Below are positions 24,775 through 36,182 of a stretch of DNA of 48,641 bases, one piece after another. The translations under genes and the position numbers were made by a program. A model generated the notes under the pieces. It was not told the origin of the DNA. It searched no databases and worked only from the letters and a program-made list of their open reading frames with translations. The first letter of the stretch is position 1. The number at the start of each line of letters is the position of its first letter. This DNA is from Reclinomonas americana ATCC 50394. Taxonomy: Eukaryota > Jakobida > Jakobea > Jakobida. The DNA lies in assembly GCA_048213135.1 (NCBI GenBank), contig PS015369.1, positions 39,100 through 87,740 on the forward strand, written 5' to 3'.

Positions 24775-27700
24775 ATGTCGGCCCCCGTCACGCGCGCCAA
24801 TGCACGTGTGATTAACCGCGGCCCCAGCGGAGGTGCTGGTGGCGCACAAGCCGCTCAACAGCAGCAACAGCAACAGCCGCAGGCGCCGCCACCACGCGCC
24901 AGCGTTGCTTCTTCTTCTTCTTCGTCCGCCCCTGCTCCTCCTCCTCCGCCACCTCCGGTGGTTTCCGCTGCTGCTCCCCCACCACCACCACCACCACCAC
25001 CACCACAAGCCGCACCAGTTGAGCAGGCGCAGAGATCACCGCGCTTTGCCACGCCCTCAGGAGAGTCGGAGAAGGCCGCCACCTCCGCCGCCGCATTGTC
25101 TGATGGTTTGTTGTTGTGAGACCGCCATGTCCTCACGCAGGGCAGGCATTCCCCCCTCCACACACACACACGCACACGCTCTCCTTCGTCTTCATCGCTC
25201 CCCATTGCTGACTGAGGGATTCCACATGAGCGAGCGAGCGCACACGCGTTCTGACACTTTTTTTGCACGTGCTCCCACACTTCGCCGGTCGCACTTAATC
25301 ATGCACTAAAATCAACTCTACACAATCACATCGCTTTCTCTCTCTCGCTCTCGCTCTCTTCTTGTGCCCCCTTTTCCTATCCGCGGCGTCGTGTTTGCCG
25401 TGTGCTGTGCGTGTCCATCTGACAAGAGGCGCACATCTCACAGAGGGCACTCGGAAGCGAGAAGAGTTCGAAATGGCCAAGCAAATGGTTCTGCGCGAGG
25501 AGCGATTCTCCGAGGCGCTGGTGCTGCTGCAGGAGAGCGTGCAGTACTTTGAGGGTGTCATGGGTCCCGATGACGTGCTGGCACTGGAGGCATCGTATTG
25601 GCTCGGTGTTGTGCTGTTGGAGTTGGATCAAGTCGACCGCGCCGAGCAGGTGCTGAGCGAGGCACGTGATCGGTGCCAACGGGTGTTTGGCAGCTCCAAC
25701 ACGTACACGCTTATGACGGCGTTGGAGTGCGAAAAGGCACGAAACAGAAACCACACTAGCACCAAAGGTACACGCGCGCGCACGCGCGCTGAGTTCTCGT
25801 TAATTGTAATACTCACCACGCTCCTGTTTGTGTGCTTGTAGCGGCGGCCGAGATGCAGATCCAGGGGCTGACCGAGGACTATGCGCAGCTGCAGCGGGAG
25901 AATCAGGAGCTGAAGGATGCGTACAGGAAACTGCACGAAGACAACGAGATGCTGCGTGAACAGCACGCCAATGCTCGTGTGCCTGTCGTCGACGAGGGCA
26001 ATCCACTGAATTTGCCCGCCGGTGAGTGTCGCGCTGCTGCTCCTCCCCCATCATGCGTGTCACTAACTCTTCTGGGGGCGGCGATGCAGCGGAGACGAGC
26101 GCGCATACTGGTGCACGCAGGGCTGTGCGCGAAATCATTGACCCACTGAAGCCGTCGGAGATTATCAAGTCCGTCGGCAACCCAGACGAGCACGACAGAC
26201 ACTCCAAGGACGAGCTTCGTGTGTCGGTCGCCCAGAGCCTGGAGCAGTGGACTGTTGCGCTGCAGCCGCTGGTTCGTGATGGTGCAGCGGCGGTCGGCGC
26301 CGCCGAGGGCTCCTATCATCGACGCCTGCATCAGCGCGTCAGAAAGGTGGCCCGCNNNNNNNNNNNNNNNNNNNNCGAACTCACCACCACGTGGAAGAGA
26401 GCAATCGAGGACATTCCGCGTCGTTTGGCCGAGGCCAAGGAGCGGGCCGCACAAATGGAGGCCGCCAGCCGCGACGAGCGCAGTCAGCTGATTGCGCAGT
26501 TGCAGATCAACAGCGTGCGGCTCGACGAGTTGGAGCGCGTTCGGCAGCAGCTGGAGCAGGAGACAACTGTGTGCGAGGATGTGACGCATCGTCTGCGGCA
26601 ACGCACCAAGGCGGTGGAGCACGTCTGCGAGCAGGTGGTGCACTGGGCGCCGCAGGTGCTAAAGGATGCACGCCAGGCGACTGCCAACGAGCTGGTCGCG
26701 TGGCAATCGGACGCCGACGAGAGGCACGCACGGCGCAACGCCACCGACGAAACCGTGGAGCTCTGCAAGGAGGAGCTGAAGACGCGAATCGGGCGCTACG
26801 CGTTGCTGAAGGAGGTGAGCAGGGGGTGGGAGCAAAGGAGTGAGGGAGGGAGGGAGGGAGGGAGCCACAGATATTGACGCCTGTGCGAGTGGGGTTAGTC
26901 TTTGGTCTCATAGACTTGTGTGTGTGCGTGTGCGTGTCTGTAGGCACTGCGGGAGGTGGCCACCAAGAACGCCCAGTGGAAGATGAAGAGAATGCCGTCC
27001 ATGGTCAAGCAGGATGAGGAGGAGGAGATCAAGGGCAAGGCCAGTGCTGCTGGTGCCGATGCACGAGAGTGGCTGGCAAAGTCTATTGAATTCGCCGCCA
27101 CGTGGAAGTACCGCAGTCGTGAGGAGGCGCGCGTGGAGTTCCACGAGATCGCCATCTCGGAGCTGCGGCAGCAGCTGCAGGGCGCGCCACCGAGCGAGAT
27201 GCTTGACGAATGTTGCGTCCTCGACATTGTGTGATCACTGTTATTCGTGCCTCATTTGGATCGCTGCACAGTGTGCCTGCCTACCGATGGTCTGTCGAGT
27301 CACTCGCTGCAGACGCTGGACTCGCTGTCACAGTCGCATTCGGGTCCGGTGGACGTGCAACAGCGTCGCGAGTCGCGCACATCAGTGCAAAACATTCTGA
27401 ACCAAATGTTCAAGTCAGCCGCCCCCGAGAGTGTCAAGTACGAGGACGAGCGACTGGAGATCGAGTTCCGCGTATCGGCACTATCCGAGAGTTGCGCGGA
27501 AAAAAAGAGATAGCAGGCCAGCCGCTCACTGTCTGTTTGTGTGCGTGCTCGCTCACCTCTTGTTGCTGCAGTTGTTGGCGACCCAGATGAGTCGACTCTG
27601 GCACAACAATCGGCGCACGCGGTGCGTGTGGCACAACACGCACTGGGCAGCCTTTTGCGTGATCGGAACACGGCTGCCGTGCCGCAGGTCAATCGCGTCT

Positions 27701-27951
27701 CGTCTTCGCGGGTGGTGCTGACGGCGCACATTGGTGGACCCGACCGTCTGGTGGCGCTGGGTGCACCGAACGGCGCCCTCGCCCACGCCATTAGTGTGGC
27801 CAGTCGCGATCTGGATGGTGCTTCAGTCGAGGACCTGCTGCAAGACGAGGGACCCATTGAGCCGCTCGCCGCCGTCCTTGCCGCTGTGGCAGCGCGGCAC
27901 GCTATAGTTTCACCGGTGGCGTCAGGTGCCTCCGGTTCCGCCGCACAGTGA
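24775..27951 (+). CDS. TPR and coiled-coil protein of unknown function
   Basis: Exons: 24775-25105, 25444-25767, 25842-26021, 26090-26814 (contains 20 Ns at 26356-26375; frame kept), 26944-27211, 27272-27490, 27572-27951. The N-terminus (residues 1-110) is a disordered Ala/Gln/Pro tract with poly-Gln and poly-Pro. Exon 2 has TPR-like helices of the kinesin-light-chain kind (EALVLLQESVQYFEGVMGPD, LGVVLLELDQVDRAEQVLSE). Exon 3 is a leucine-heptad coiled coil (LTEDYAQLQRENQELKDAYR). Exons 4-5 are long charged helices with further coiled coil. The C-terminal exon is Ala/Val-rich and helical. No catalytic motif was seen. Two introns start with GTTGCG (27212, 27491) and both give exact phase. It reads like a cytoskeletal or motor adaptor, but that is inference from composition. 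Confidence 0.75.
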
Positions 27952-28159
27952 ACAAGTAAAGTAGGGCAAGATAAGAGGAGTGGAAGTGAATCCGTCGAAT
28001 CAATCAATCAGTTGTCTTTGCAGCGTGTTGGTGAGCAAAGGAAACGCGCCTTTGCATCCTTTCCTTCTCTCCCTCTTCTCGCACCCTTTCTCTCTCTCTC
28101 TCTCTCTCACACACACTCACTCAATATATCTCACTCTGATTTGTGGTGTGTGTAGCAAC
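27952..28159. promoter_or_regulatory. Compact intergenic promoter region
   Basis: About 200 bp between two same-strand genes. Contains a (CT)n run near 28089-28108 and a short CA run before the next start codon; a 5' UTR acceptor-like TGTGTGTAG lies just before ATG 28160. Confidence 0.4.
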
Positions 28160-29393
28160 ATGTCCGCCTCCAAGACTCGCGCTCCGCGCCTCCTCGTGAC
28201 CCTGCTGGTGCTCCTCGTGGCACTGTGCTGCCATGCGTCTGCCTCAGGTGAGTGGATGCGCATGCGCTAGCAGTTTGTCAGTGTGTTCAGATTTGTGGGT
28301 TTGCTTCTCTTTTGTTTTCTCTCCCGCCCGCGCGTTGTTGGTTTCCTTCCTTCCTTTCACACCCGCGTCGGCACCACTGTTGCCTTCTTCGTTGTGCACA
28401 TTTCTCCCTCGCGCCACCGCGTTCACGCAGAGTGCGTGGGGAGATATTTTTATGCGGAACATGAATGTGCGGTTAAGCGCGCGAAAAATTTTCGCGCGCG
28501 CGCGAGAAATGTGTTCCTTTCTCTTTTCCAACGGTCTCGCTTTCCCGCCTTTCGTGTATTTCCGTTCTCCGCCTGTGTTGAATGCACTCACATAGAAGGG
28601 GGCTGTATGCGATGTTATGTGTGTTCAGTTCGGATCGGGCGTGCTGTATTCGCTGTCTCACATGCATACGCCTTTTGCATTCTCTCCCTTTTCTACAGTC
28701 CTCACCCCCGCCAACTTCGCCATCAAGGCCGGTGTCGACAACCAGTCGGTGGACTTCTCCATCGCCTCCAATCCCGCCCCTGTGGTTCCCGGCACCTCCA
28801 CCGCCACCCTCTTCACCGACCGCTCGTGCACGGGCGCGTCGACGTCGCTGACCTCAGTCACCATCGTCACCCCCACGTCGCTGACGTTCTCGGCTGCTGG
28901 CGACATCCACGGTGGAGAGCGTTACTTGTGCATCGACCTGGACGGCGCCGGCGGAGCGACATACCGCAACGAGTTTGTGGCCACGGTGTTTGTCTGTTGC
29001 GTCTTGCATTATTGCGTGTCCTGTGTGTCGATCGTCCTCTCCTCACTCACCTCCGTCGCTGTCTTCTCCGCAGTCACCATCGATGTGGACACTGCGGCAC
29101 ACGAAATCGTGAATGGCCTCGCCGCATACCGCCTCACCGTCACCGGCAATCACTTTGCCAACCGCCAGTTGGGCAGTGGTGGCTCGTTTGGTCTGTACGC
29201 GTCGTCCACATGCGCTGGATCGCCAGCCAGCGACTCGAGTGTGACGCTGCAGTCCAGTGATCCGACCACGCAGTACGTGGTGTTCTCGGTGGCGACTGGT
29301 GGCTCGTTTGGACAGGGTGCTCTCGGCGCCACTGCCACTGGCACATGCACACTGACTGCTCCCGGCGTGTACTACCTGTGTGGCAAGTTGAGC

Positions 29394-29447
<54 letters not shown>

Positions 29448-29744
29448 CGAGAGAGAGACGTCGTCGTCGTACGTACGTTCGTTCTTCTCTCTCTCTCTCT
29501 CTACTACTACCACCTACCTACCTCCTCCTCTCTCTTCTCTCCTTCCTTCCTTCCTTCCTTCCTTTCCCGTTCCGTCGTCGTCGTCGTACGTACGTTACCG
29601 TTCGTCGTCGGNNNNNNNNNNNNNNNNNNNNCGGTCGTCGGCCGCCCGTACGTCCGACCTACCGGTCGACCGAACTACGTACGACACCTACGACTACGTC
29701 GTCCGCCGGTCGTCGTACCTACGTCGTGGTCGACGTAGTAGACG

Positions 29745-29801
<57 letters not shown>

Positions 29802-31003
29802 GAGAGAGAGACTGCCTTGACTCGGTTCTCTTCTCAGTCTCTCTCATTCACCCACTCACTCTCCTCTCTCTCTCTCTCTCTTTCCCGCTGCGTGCAGATT
29901 CCAGTCTGGCGGCTCGTCTGTGTATCGCCTGCAGTCGAGTGCCATCACCGTCACCGATGCTTCGTCGACGCCCCTCATCTCGTTTGCGGCGCCTCCGATC
30001 CTCAAGTTTGGTCAGGCCAACGTTGTGGTGATTGGATCTGCGGCCCTCAACCTCAACGACTGCTCGAGCTTCAAGTTGGTGGCCGCTGGCCAGTCATGCT
30101 CGTCGACCCCCGACTACTCCACCTTTGCGGATGCCACCGGTGCGTCGCTGTCTCGCAACGGTGCCGATGCATGCATCAACAAGACCGGCTGCCGCCTTTT
30201 CCGTGTGACGATTACTCCGAATGCGTCGACTGGCGGCACTGCGTTGCAGCTGTGCGTGGCGGCCAACAACGGAGCGTATGTGGCGGCCAACGAAGAGTTT
30301 GCGTCGGGCTTCATGGCATTGGCTGGTGGTCAGGATGTTCCGTCGTCGCCGCCGCCGATCCAGACGCAGTCGGCGCACGTGAGCACTCGCGCACTGACAC
30401 AAAAGACGGTGTCGTTCACGTTTCCGCGGCAGTTCCACCGCCGACCTCGACTGTTGGTGGCGTTTGCTGGGTACAACGTGTGCGGGTCTGGCTTTTGCAC
30501 GACCTCTGTGGGCAACCGTGCTGACGAAGCTGCGGACGGCACGTTTGCGTTTTGTGCCGACCCTGTGTTGAGCGTGTCTGGCTTTTTCACACGATGCTAC
30601 GGTGTGGCGTCGACGGCCTTCAGTCCGATGGCGGTTCCCGATGGTGACGGGCCGTCAGTGCTTCTGAGTTGCGTCTTCATCAGACAAGTGGGTTTTGAAT
30701 GGGTTCGACTCGCGTACTTTGTGTGCTCTTCTGTTTGGGATATGCCGCGGCTTGTGACACCTTTTTGAGGAGTCCTTGGTATTCTGGTTAATCACTCACC
30801 GTTGCCTTCTGTTTCTCTCTTTCGCACGTTGCAGACTATCTGGCGTACTATGTGCACCAGACAAATGCGTTCTCGATGGATGGCCAGCGCGCGCTGACCA
30901 GCACGGCATGGACCACGAACTCGATTTCGAAGAACTTCTCCGCTGTGCGTCGTGTGCTCATTGATTTCGTGGCGCATCAGAGATGGAAAGCGGCGCTCAC
31001 TTA

Positions 31004-31042
<39 letters not shown>

Positions 31043-32154
31043 TCTCTCTGTCTCTCCACCAGTTTGTCAGCGTGTCGTCGCAGTACCAGTTCGCGTCGGT
31101 GCCGACCATGCCGGTGGCGCTGATGGGCGTGCAGACGTATCGCCTGCCGGTGAACAGCAGCACTGGATTGGTGCGCAGTGACACGTTTGCGCTGTCGAGC
31201 AGCGTGGCGACGCGGACCAACTTCTCGATCAAGGGAACGGTGACTGGCGACTCTCGTGTCGACGCGCTGTCGTCTCGCTTTGCCGTGGCTCCGGCGCGTC
31301 CCGACGCCACCAACAACAGCGGATTCATCATGCTGGCAGGAGGTGAGAGGCAGATAATTGTTGCAAGTTACAGGTGTCGGGTGAAGGAAACTGACTTTGA
31401 TGCCTTTTGATGGCACACAGAGACGGCGCACACGAGCAGCACACTGCAGCAGACTGTGAGCTTTGTGACGCCGGCGTCGCCGAACGGACTGGTGTTGGCC
31501 ACCATCACCACGCAGCTGTTCCTGCGTGGGTGGAAGTCGGCAGGTACCGGCGCCATCAACCACTTTGTGCTGAACTCGTCCAAGCAGTACATCACGAAGC
31601 AAGTCGGCAACGAGGTGTACGCGACGGGCATGACGTTTTCGACGATGGATCCGGGCGCCAACAACATCACATATGTGACGTGGGCATCGATCGGTCGTGC
31701 AGTGCCTGCGGCGCAGCCGGTGTGCCCCGCGGGTTTCGTCGGCTCGGACTGCAGCCTGTGCACACTGAGTGACGGCACGACTGAATGCTCGCTCGACAAT
31801 CGACGCGTGCTTACATGTGTGTACGGCAAGACGTCTGTGGTGGCCACATGCACCGCCAAGCAGTCGTGTGAGGTGGTGTACGGCACGGCGTCGTGTGTGT
31901 GCACCGGTGCGGCTGACGGCGCGAGCTGTGGAAGCGATGGCGATTGCTGTCATAACAATTGTCAATATGGTACATGCCAACCGGCCTGCGGTGGAATCGA
32001 CGCGTCGTGCACGGCGGACGGGCAGTGCTGTTCATCTCATTGCGTGTATGGGTTCTGTGAGGCGACCTGTGGCGCCGATGGCCACGCATGCGATTTCCAC
32101 ACAGACTGCTGCAGTGATAACTGTGACACTGGCAAGTGTGTGTCGAGCACGTAA
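28160..32154 (+). CDS. Secreted beta-rich protein with three knottin-like Cys modules
   Basis: Exons: 28160-28247, 28699-28995, 29075-29386, 29898-30667, 30835-30944, 31063-31342, 31421-32154. Exon 1 encodes a signal peptide (RLLVTLLVLLVALCCHASAS). The long middle part is Thr/Ser/Ala-rich with alternating hydrophobics, suggesting several beta-sandwich units; no named domain recognised. One segment type recurs: FVSVSSQYQFASVPTMPVAL, SFTFPRQF and SFVTPASP, each following a T-x-x-x-T-V opening. From about 31720 the sequence becomes Cys-rich and ends in three modules (31900-31966, 31987-32053, 32068-32140) with the pattern C-x5/6-C-x5-CC-x3-C-x3/4-C, the spacing of inhibitor cystine knots. By family knowledge such modules are stable disulfide folds used in many extracellular proteins; nothing here shows a toxic role. 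Introns contain (CA)n, (CT)n and a gap. Confidence 0.75.
28477..28499. repeat. Perfect inverted repeat, 11-bp arms
   Basis: GCGCGCGAAAA, one base, TTTTCGCGCGC, within the 451-nt first intron (28248-28698) of the Cys-rich secreted gene, continuing into a CGCGCG run. It could form a hairpin in the pre-mRNA. Confidence 0.85.
29396..29798. repeat. (CA)n tracts flanking a 20-N gap with artefact-like sequence
   Basis: (CA)n at about 29396-29443 and 29750-29798 with TACG/CGTCGT-ordered low-complexity sequence between (29458-29611 and 29632-29747). All of it is inside the intron 29387-29897. The near-symmetric arrangement suggests reads ending in the same CA tract from both sides. Confidence 0.75.
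31008..31055. repeat. (CT)n polypyrimidine microsatellite
   Basis: A CT run immediately upstream of the 3' splice site of intron 30945-31062, acting as an oversized polypyrimidine tract. Confidence 0.9.
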
Positions 32155-33290
32155 GAACTGACATGTCCGGGATCGCCTCGACTCAGCTCGAGCTCTGTGC
32201 TAGCTTTCCCCGTTTTTTTGATTTTGTGTGGCCACTTCATTTACCCCTTCCCAGACCTCCCCACGTTTCTCCACTGTTTTTCTCTTCTCTTGTTCTTTGA
32301 TCTTTTCCCCAACGTCGCTATCTACGTGGCATTGAATGCCCGCATGAATACTGTATTGTGAAGGCTGGGTATTGATGAATGCGAAACATGCGCTACCATC
32401 AGTAGCTGTTCTGCCTTTCACTCGTTGAGCGCTTGGCGTGTGCTCTGGAAGAGCTATCTTGGCGCCATCTCTCGTCGACAGCTGCGTGCACGACATGAAC
32501 AACGCTTCTGATACACAGCGGGTACAGTTGCGTTCAGTGTCGTTGGCAAAACCTCAAGTGTCGCGTTTGCCTGTGACGGCACCGGCCGCGTCATGTGAAT
32601 GGCAAGAGTTGCAGTTTTTCCTGTCAATGCTGGCTGGTTTTTCCGGCGCCATGAGCTGTCTCTGTTTCTGGCTGTGGTCCGCGCGCATGCTGTGCTAGTG
32701 ACCATGGGGACAAAGTGGCTGCAGGAAGTGTGCTGGGCGTGGCGATCATCATGCTTTTGCAGCTTGCTGTGTCATCAAAAACGTTAAACTGCACTTGTTT
32801 TTGTCGAGAGTCCATTGTTTTCGAAATGAATATGTCTCTATGGTATATGCCAACCGACCGTGGAGTAATCGCGGGCTGGCGTATGCGGCTCTACGTTTGC
32901 TATTTTCCCTCGTATCGTCTTGCTCTTTTCTACTTTTTGCGAAGTCCACTTTTTCACCCCTTTCCAGCTCTCCCTCCCTCCCTCTTTTATTCTCTGCTTG
33001 CGGGTTTCTCTTTGCTCCGCAATGAATGCCAGTGAGGGCCGGTCAGCAGCGCTTTTGCCATCAGAACAAGTCAAAAGGAGATCCGAACCCGGGCAAGACA
33101 CACTCTCATGGTTGCCAAAGCTGGAAATTGCGAACATACATTGCTGTGTGTGAGCGCGAGGTACGTGTCTCCTCCCTCGCCTCCCTCCACCGCCCGCCTC
33201 GTGCTCTCTGCCCTCTGTCTCTGTCTCTGTCTCTCTTTCCACACCGCGTCCTCACTGGGAAGTCGCAGTCACGTCAGTTGAGCAACACAC
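32155..33290. other. Intergenic region, no supported gene
   Basis: About 1.1 kb, less GC-rich than the genes. Open frames on both strands are short and do not splice into each other. On the minus strand around 32480-32640 a Cys-containing reading (NCNSCHSH ... NCTRCVS) recalls Cys-rich extracellular repeats but is broken by a stop; it may be a decayed exon. The last 150 bp contain pyrimidine-rich sequence (GTCTCTGTCTCTGTCTCTC near 33216) before the urea transporter start and probably include its promoter. Confidence 0.5.
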
Positions 33291-36182
33291 ATGTCGCGAC
33301 TCTCCGCCCCAGGTGTGGAGAGCGGAGGATCCGCCGTCGCGAGTGGCGGTGATCAGCAACAGCAGCCCGAGTACCACGAAGTGCGCACATGGCAGACGTT
33401 CTCGCGGCGCAGCGACCGCGGTGCGCTGGGTGACGTGTTGGCGCCGGCGGCCACCACTCATGTGCGTCGCCGCGCCCCTGTCCTGCGCGCCGGCCACGTG
33501 CACACCACTCCCGGCGTGCATGTCGGCCGCCTTTTGCGTGGCGCTATTGGTACAGCGGCCGCCTTCCAATCATATCTGCTTGCGCACTGGGGATTTTTCG
33601 CAGATTTCATTGACGCCTGTCTTCGCGGCATCAGTGAGATCTTCTTCGCCTCCAACCCCATCACGGGACTGGTTATTGTCGTCGCGGCGCTGGCCACACA
33701 GTGGTACATTGGCATCGGCTTGCTCATCGGCGTCTTCTCGGCCACGGTCACCGCGTACGTGTTCGGATTTGACGAGGGATCGCGACGCGCTGGACTGCTC
33801 GGCTACTCGGGCTCGCTGGTCGCCGCCGGCATCTGCCTGTTCACCTTTGGCAGCGGCGCAAACCCATTCCCGCAGCCGTGGATGCTCATTCCGATGGCGT
33901 TCATGTCGGCAGCGGCATGTGTGCTGACTGTGGTCATTGGCTCGTTCTTGTCGGGGCACTTTGGAGTGGCGCCCTTCACGCTGCCCTTCCATCTGTGCAT
34001 GTGGGCCTGGCTGCTGATGTGCCAGCGCTCCGGCTACTTTCACGTCAACGGCACCATTCTGCAGCCAGCCTTGCTACCGCAGCCGACGGTGCTGCCCGAC
34101 GCGCCGCTCGTACCATATGACGTGCCACAGCTGGTGCGCGCCGTCTTCACCTCGGTGTCGCAAGTGATTTTTATTGAGAACCCATACTGCGGGGCGGCCA
34201 TTGTGGTTGGGATGATAGCCTACTCGTGGATCAGTGCCGTGGCCACCGTCGGCGGAGCCGTGGTCGGCGTGTTCGGTGCTCTGGCGCTCGGCGTGCCGGG
34301 TGCGCCCATCTACGCCGGCCTCTGGGGCTACAACCCGTGCCTGGTCGGCATCGCCATCGGCGGCATTTTCTACGTGCCGTACGGCTTCCGGTTCGCTTTC
34401 GTGTGGCTCTTTGCCTGCGGCCTGTCGGTGGTGTTCCACGGCGCCGTCGGCGCGTTCCTCGCGCCCGTCGGCATGCCGGCCCTGACCTTGCCGGCGGCGG
34501 CCACCTGCGTGGCCTTTTGCTTGCTGGCCGGTGCCATGCGCGACGTCACTGCCGTGCAGCTGGCTGCCATTACGGTGCCGGAGGATCACCGCCACCGCTT
34601 TGTCGTGTCGCAGGCGGTCACGCGCCAGCTCGCACTCCTCGGCCACCGGTCGACAAAGAGCAGCAGCAGCCACATTCGCAAGGAGGAGTTGCAGCGCATC
34701 GAGACGCACCTGTTGCCGGCGCTACTGTGCTCACTGGCCTCGGTGGCGAGCTCCCCCAATCCGGCCATTGCGGAGCAGGCGCGGTCGCAGCTGGAGGGTC
34801 TGCTGTCGAGCGGCGCCGACGCCTCGGCCGTTGACTACGATCAGCGCAGTGCGTTGCATGTCGCAGCCTGTGGTGGCAGTGTGCCAGTGGTGGCCACGCT
34901 GTTGCGGCACGGCGCCGAGGCGGACGCCGGCGACATGCTCGAGAGCACGCCACTGTGGGATGCAGTGATTTACCGGCGCACGCAGGTTATCGACGCCCTG
35001 GTGCGCCGTGGTGTACGCCTCACCAACTCGGTGCGCCTTGCCGTCTACGCCTGCTCGGCTGCCGCTCACAACGACGTGTCGACCTTGCGTCTGCTGGTGG
35101 CCGCCGGCTGCTCACCCAGCGTGGCCGACTACGACATGCGATGCCCGTTGCACCTGGCGTGTGCCGAGGGCCGAGTGGAGGCCGTGACGTTCTTGCTCAG
35201 CAAGGGCGCCTCGCTGCGCTCACTGGATCGCTACGGTGACACACCGCGGGCGGCCGCCGTGCGTGCCGGCCACCGCCATATTGTGGACCTGCTCGACCAG
35301 CACAACCCCTCCAGTCCTCGCTTGTTGGCTCCCCAGACACCACCGCCACTCGGTAGTGGCAGTAGCGGCAGCGGCAGCAGCGGTAGCGGCCACATTCATC
35401 ATGCCTCTGCCACGGCGTCACCACCATTGTCGGCGCGTCTACTGGTGCCATCGTCGTCCACGCCAGGCTTCTTGGCGCCGCGGCAGCTCCTCGGCAACAT
35501 TCAGGGCGGTGCTGCTGCTGCGTCGGTGGCGGCGGAGCATGGTGAGCCGGATCCATGGGCCTCCAGTGTCGTGTCGCTCGACGAGTTGCTGCGCATCGTG
35601 CTGTTCTGTGACGCGGCGTCAGAGGACGACACCACCCGCCTGGAGAGTCTGCTGGCGGCGTCGGCGGAGCCTGACCGCATTTTGAATGGAGGCGACTACG
35701 ACGGACGCACGGCCACGCACTTGGCGGCTGCGGAGGGTGCGGAGAACGCGCTGGCGTTTTTGTTGGAGAGCGGCGCCCGCACCAATGTGCGCGATCGCTG
35801 GGGAACGACGCCACTCATCTCGGCCCTGCTGGCCGGTCACACGCACCTGGCGACGGCGCTGCGCAGCAAGGAGGACCCGTCGGCCGCCATGCAGCACTTG
35901 TCGCTCGCCCAGAGCCACTGGCTGGTGCAGATGGTGTGCGACATGGCCTCCAACGGCGACATGAAGCTGCCGTCGCTGTACGAATTCAGCGCCATTCCGC
36001 CCGAGATCGCCGACTATGACGGTCGCACTCCGCTGCACATTGCGTGCTCGTGCGGCAACGGCGACCTGGCGCAGGCACTGGCGCGAGCCGGAGCGCCGCG
36101 CCACATGCGCGATCGGTGGGGCCGGCTGGCGGCCGACGATGCGCAGGATTTGGGTTTGTCGGTGGCCATTGAGATGGCCTGA
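33291..36182 (+). CDS. Urea transporter fused to ankyrin repeats
   Basis: A single uninterrupted ORF of 963 codons. After a disordered N-terminus (about 75 residues) come two homologous membrane halves. Each carries the UT signature: NPITGLVIV at residue 122 and ENPYCGAAIVV at residue 296, in matching contexts (LRGISEIFF and FTSVSQVIF), followed by GLLGYSGSLVAAG and GLWGYNPCLVGIAIGG. LPFHL and LTLPA occupy the places of the family's LP motifs. This is the UT/SLC14 channel fold for passive urea passage. From about residue 511 to the end are at least four ankyrin repeats in two pairs, with DYDxRxxLHxA and DRWGxxP wording close to that of glutaminase ankyrin repeats; a Gly/Ser linker lies near residues 680-700. 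The gene is int ron-free while its neighbours average many introns. Likely a plasma- or vacuolar-membrane urea channel with a cytosolic interaction domain. Confidence 0.92.
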   Translation: MSRLSAPGVESGGSAVASGGDQQQQPEYHEVRTWQTFSRRSDRGALGDVLAPAATTHVRRRAPVLRAGHVHTTPGVHVGRLLRGAIGTAAAFQSYLLAHWGFFADFIDACLRGISEIFFASNPITGLVIVVAALATQWYIGIGLLIGVFSATVTAYVFGFDEGSRRAGLLGYSGSLVAAGICLFTFGSGANPFPQPWMLIPMAFMSAAACVLTVVIGSFLSGHFGVAPFTLPFHLCMWAWLLMCQRSGYFHVNGTILQPALLPQPTVLPDAPLVPYDVPQLVRAVFTSVSQVIFIENPYCGAAIVVGMIAYSWISAVATVGGAVVGVFGALALGVPGAPIYAGLWGYNPCLVGIAIGGIFYVPYGFRFAFVWLFACGLSVVFHGAVGAFLAPVGMPALTLPAAATCVAFCLLAGAMRDVTAVQLAAITVPEDHRHRFVVSQAVTRQLALLGHRSTKSSSSHIRKEELQRIETHLLPALLCSLASVASSPNPAIAEQARSQLEGLLSSGADASAVDYDQRSALHVAACGGSVPVVATLLRHGAEADAGDMLESTPLWDAVIYRRTQVIDALVRRGVRLTNSVRLAVYACSAAAHNDVSTLRLLVAAGCSPSVADYDMRCPLHLACAEGRVEAVTFLLSKGASLRSLDRYGDTPRAAAVRAGHRHIVDLLDQHNPSSPRLLAPQTPPPLGSGSSGSGSSGSGHIHHASATASPPLSARLLVPSSSTPGFLAPRQLLGNIQGGAAAASVAAEHGEPDPWASSVVSLDELLRIVLFCDAASEDDTTRLESLLAASAEPDRILNGGDYDGRTATHLAAAEGAENALAFLLESGARTNVRDRWGTTPLISALLAGHTHLATALRSKEDPSAAMQHLSLAQSHWLVQMVCDMASNGDMKLPSLYEFSAIPPEIADYDGRTPLHIACSCGNGDLAQALARAGAPRHMRDRWGRLAADDAQDLGLSVAIEMA

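Noticed and set aside
31900-32154. Venom-type toxin
   Set aside because: Only the cystine-knot spacing is shared; the modules form the tail of a large secreted protein and nothing indicates toxicity.
32454-32705. Cys-rich extracellular protein fragment on the minus strand
   Set aside because: Broken by stops and frame changes, with no exon structure; at best a decayed exon.
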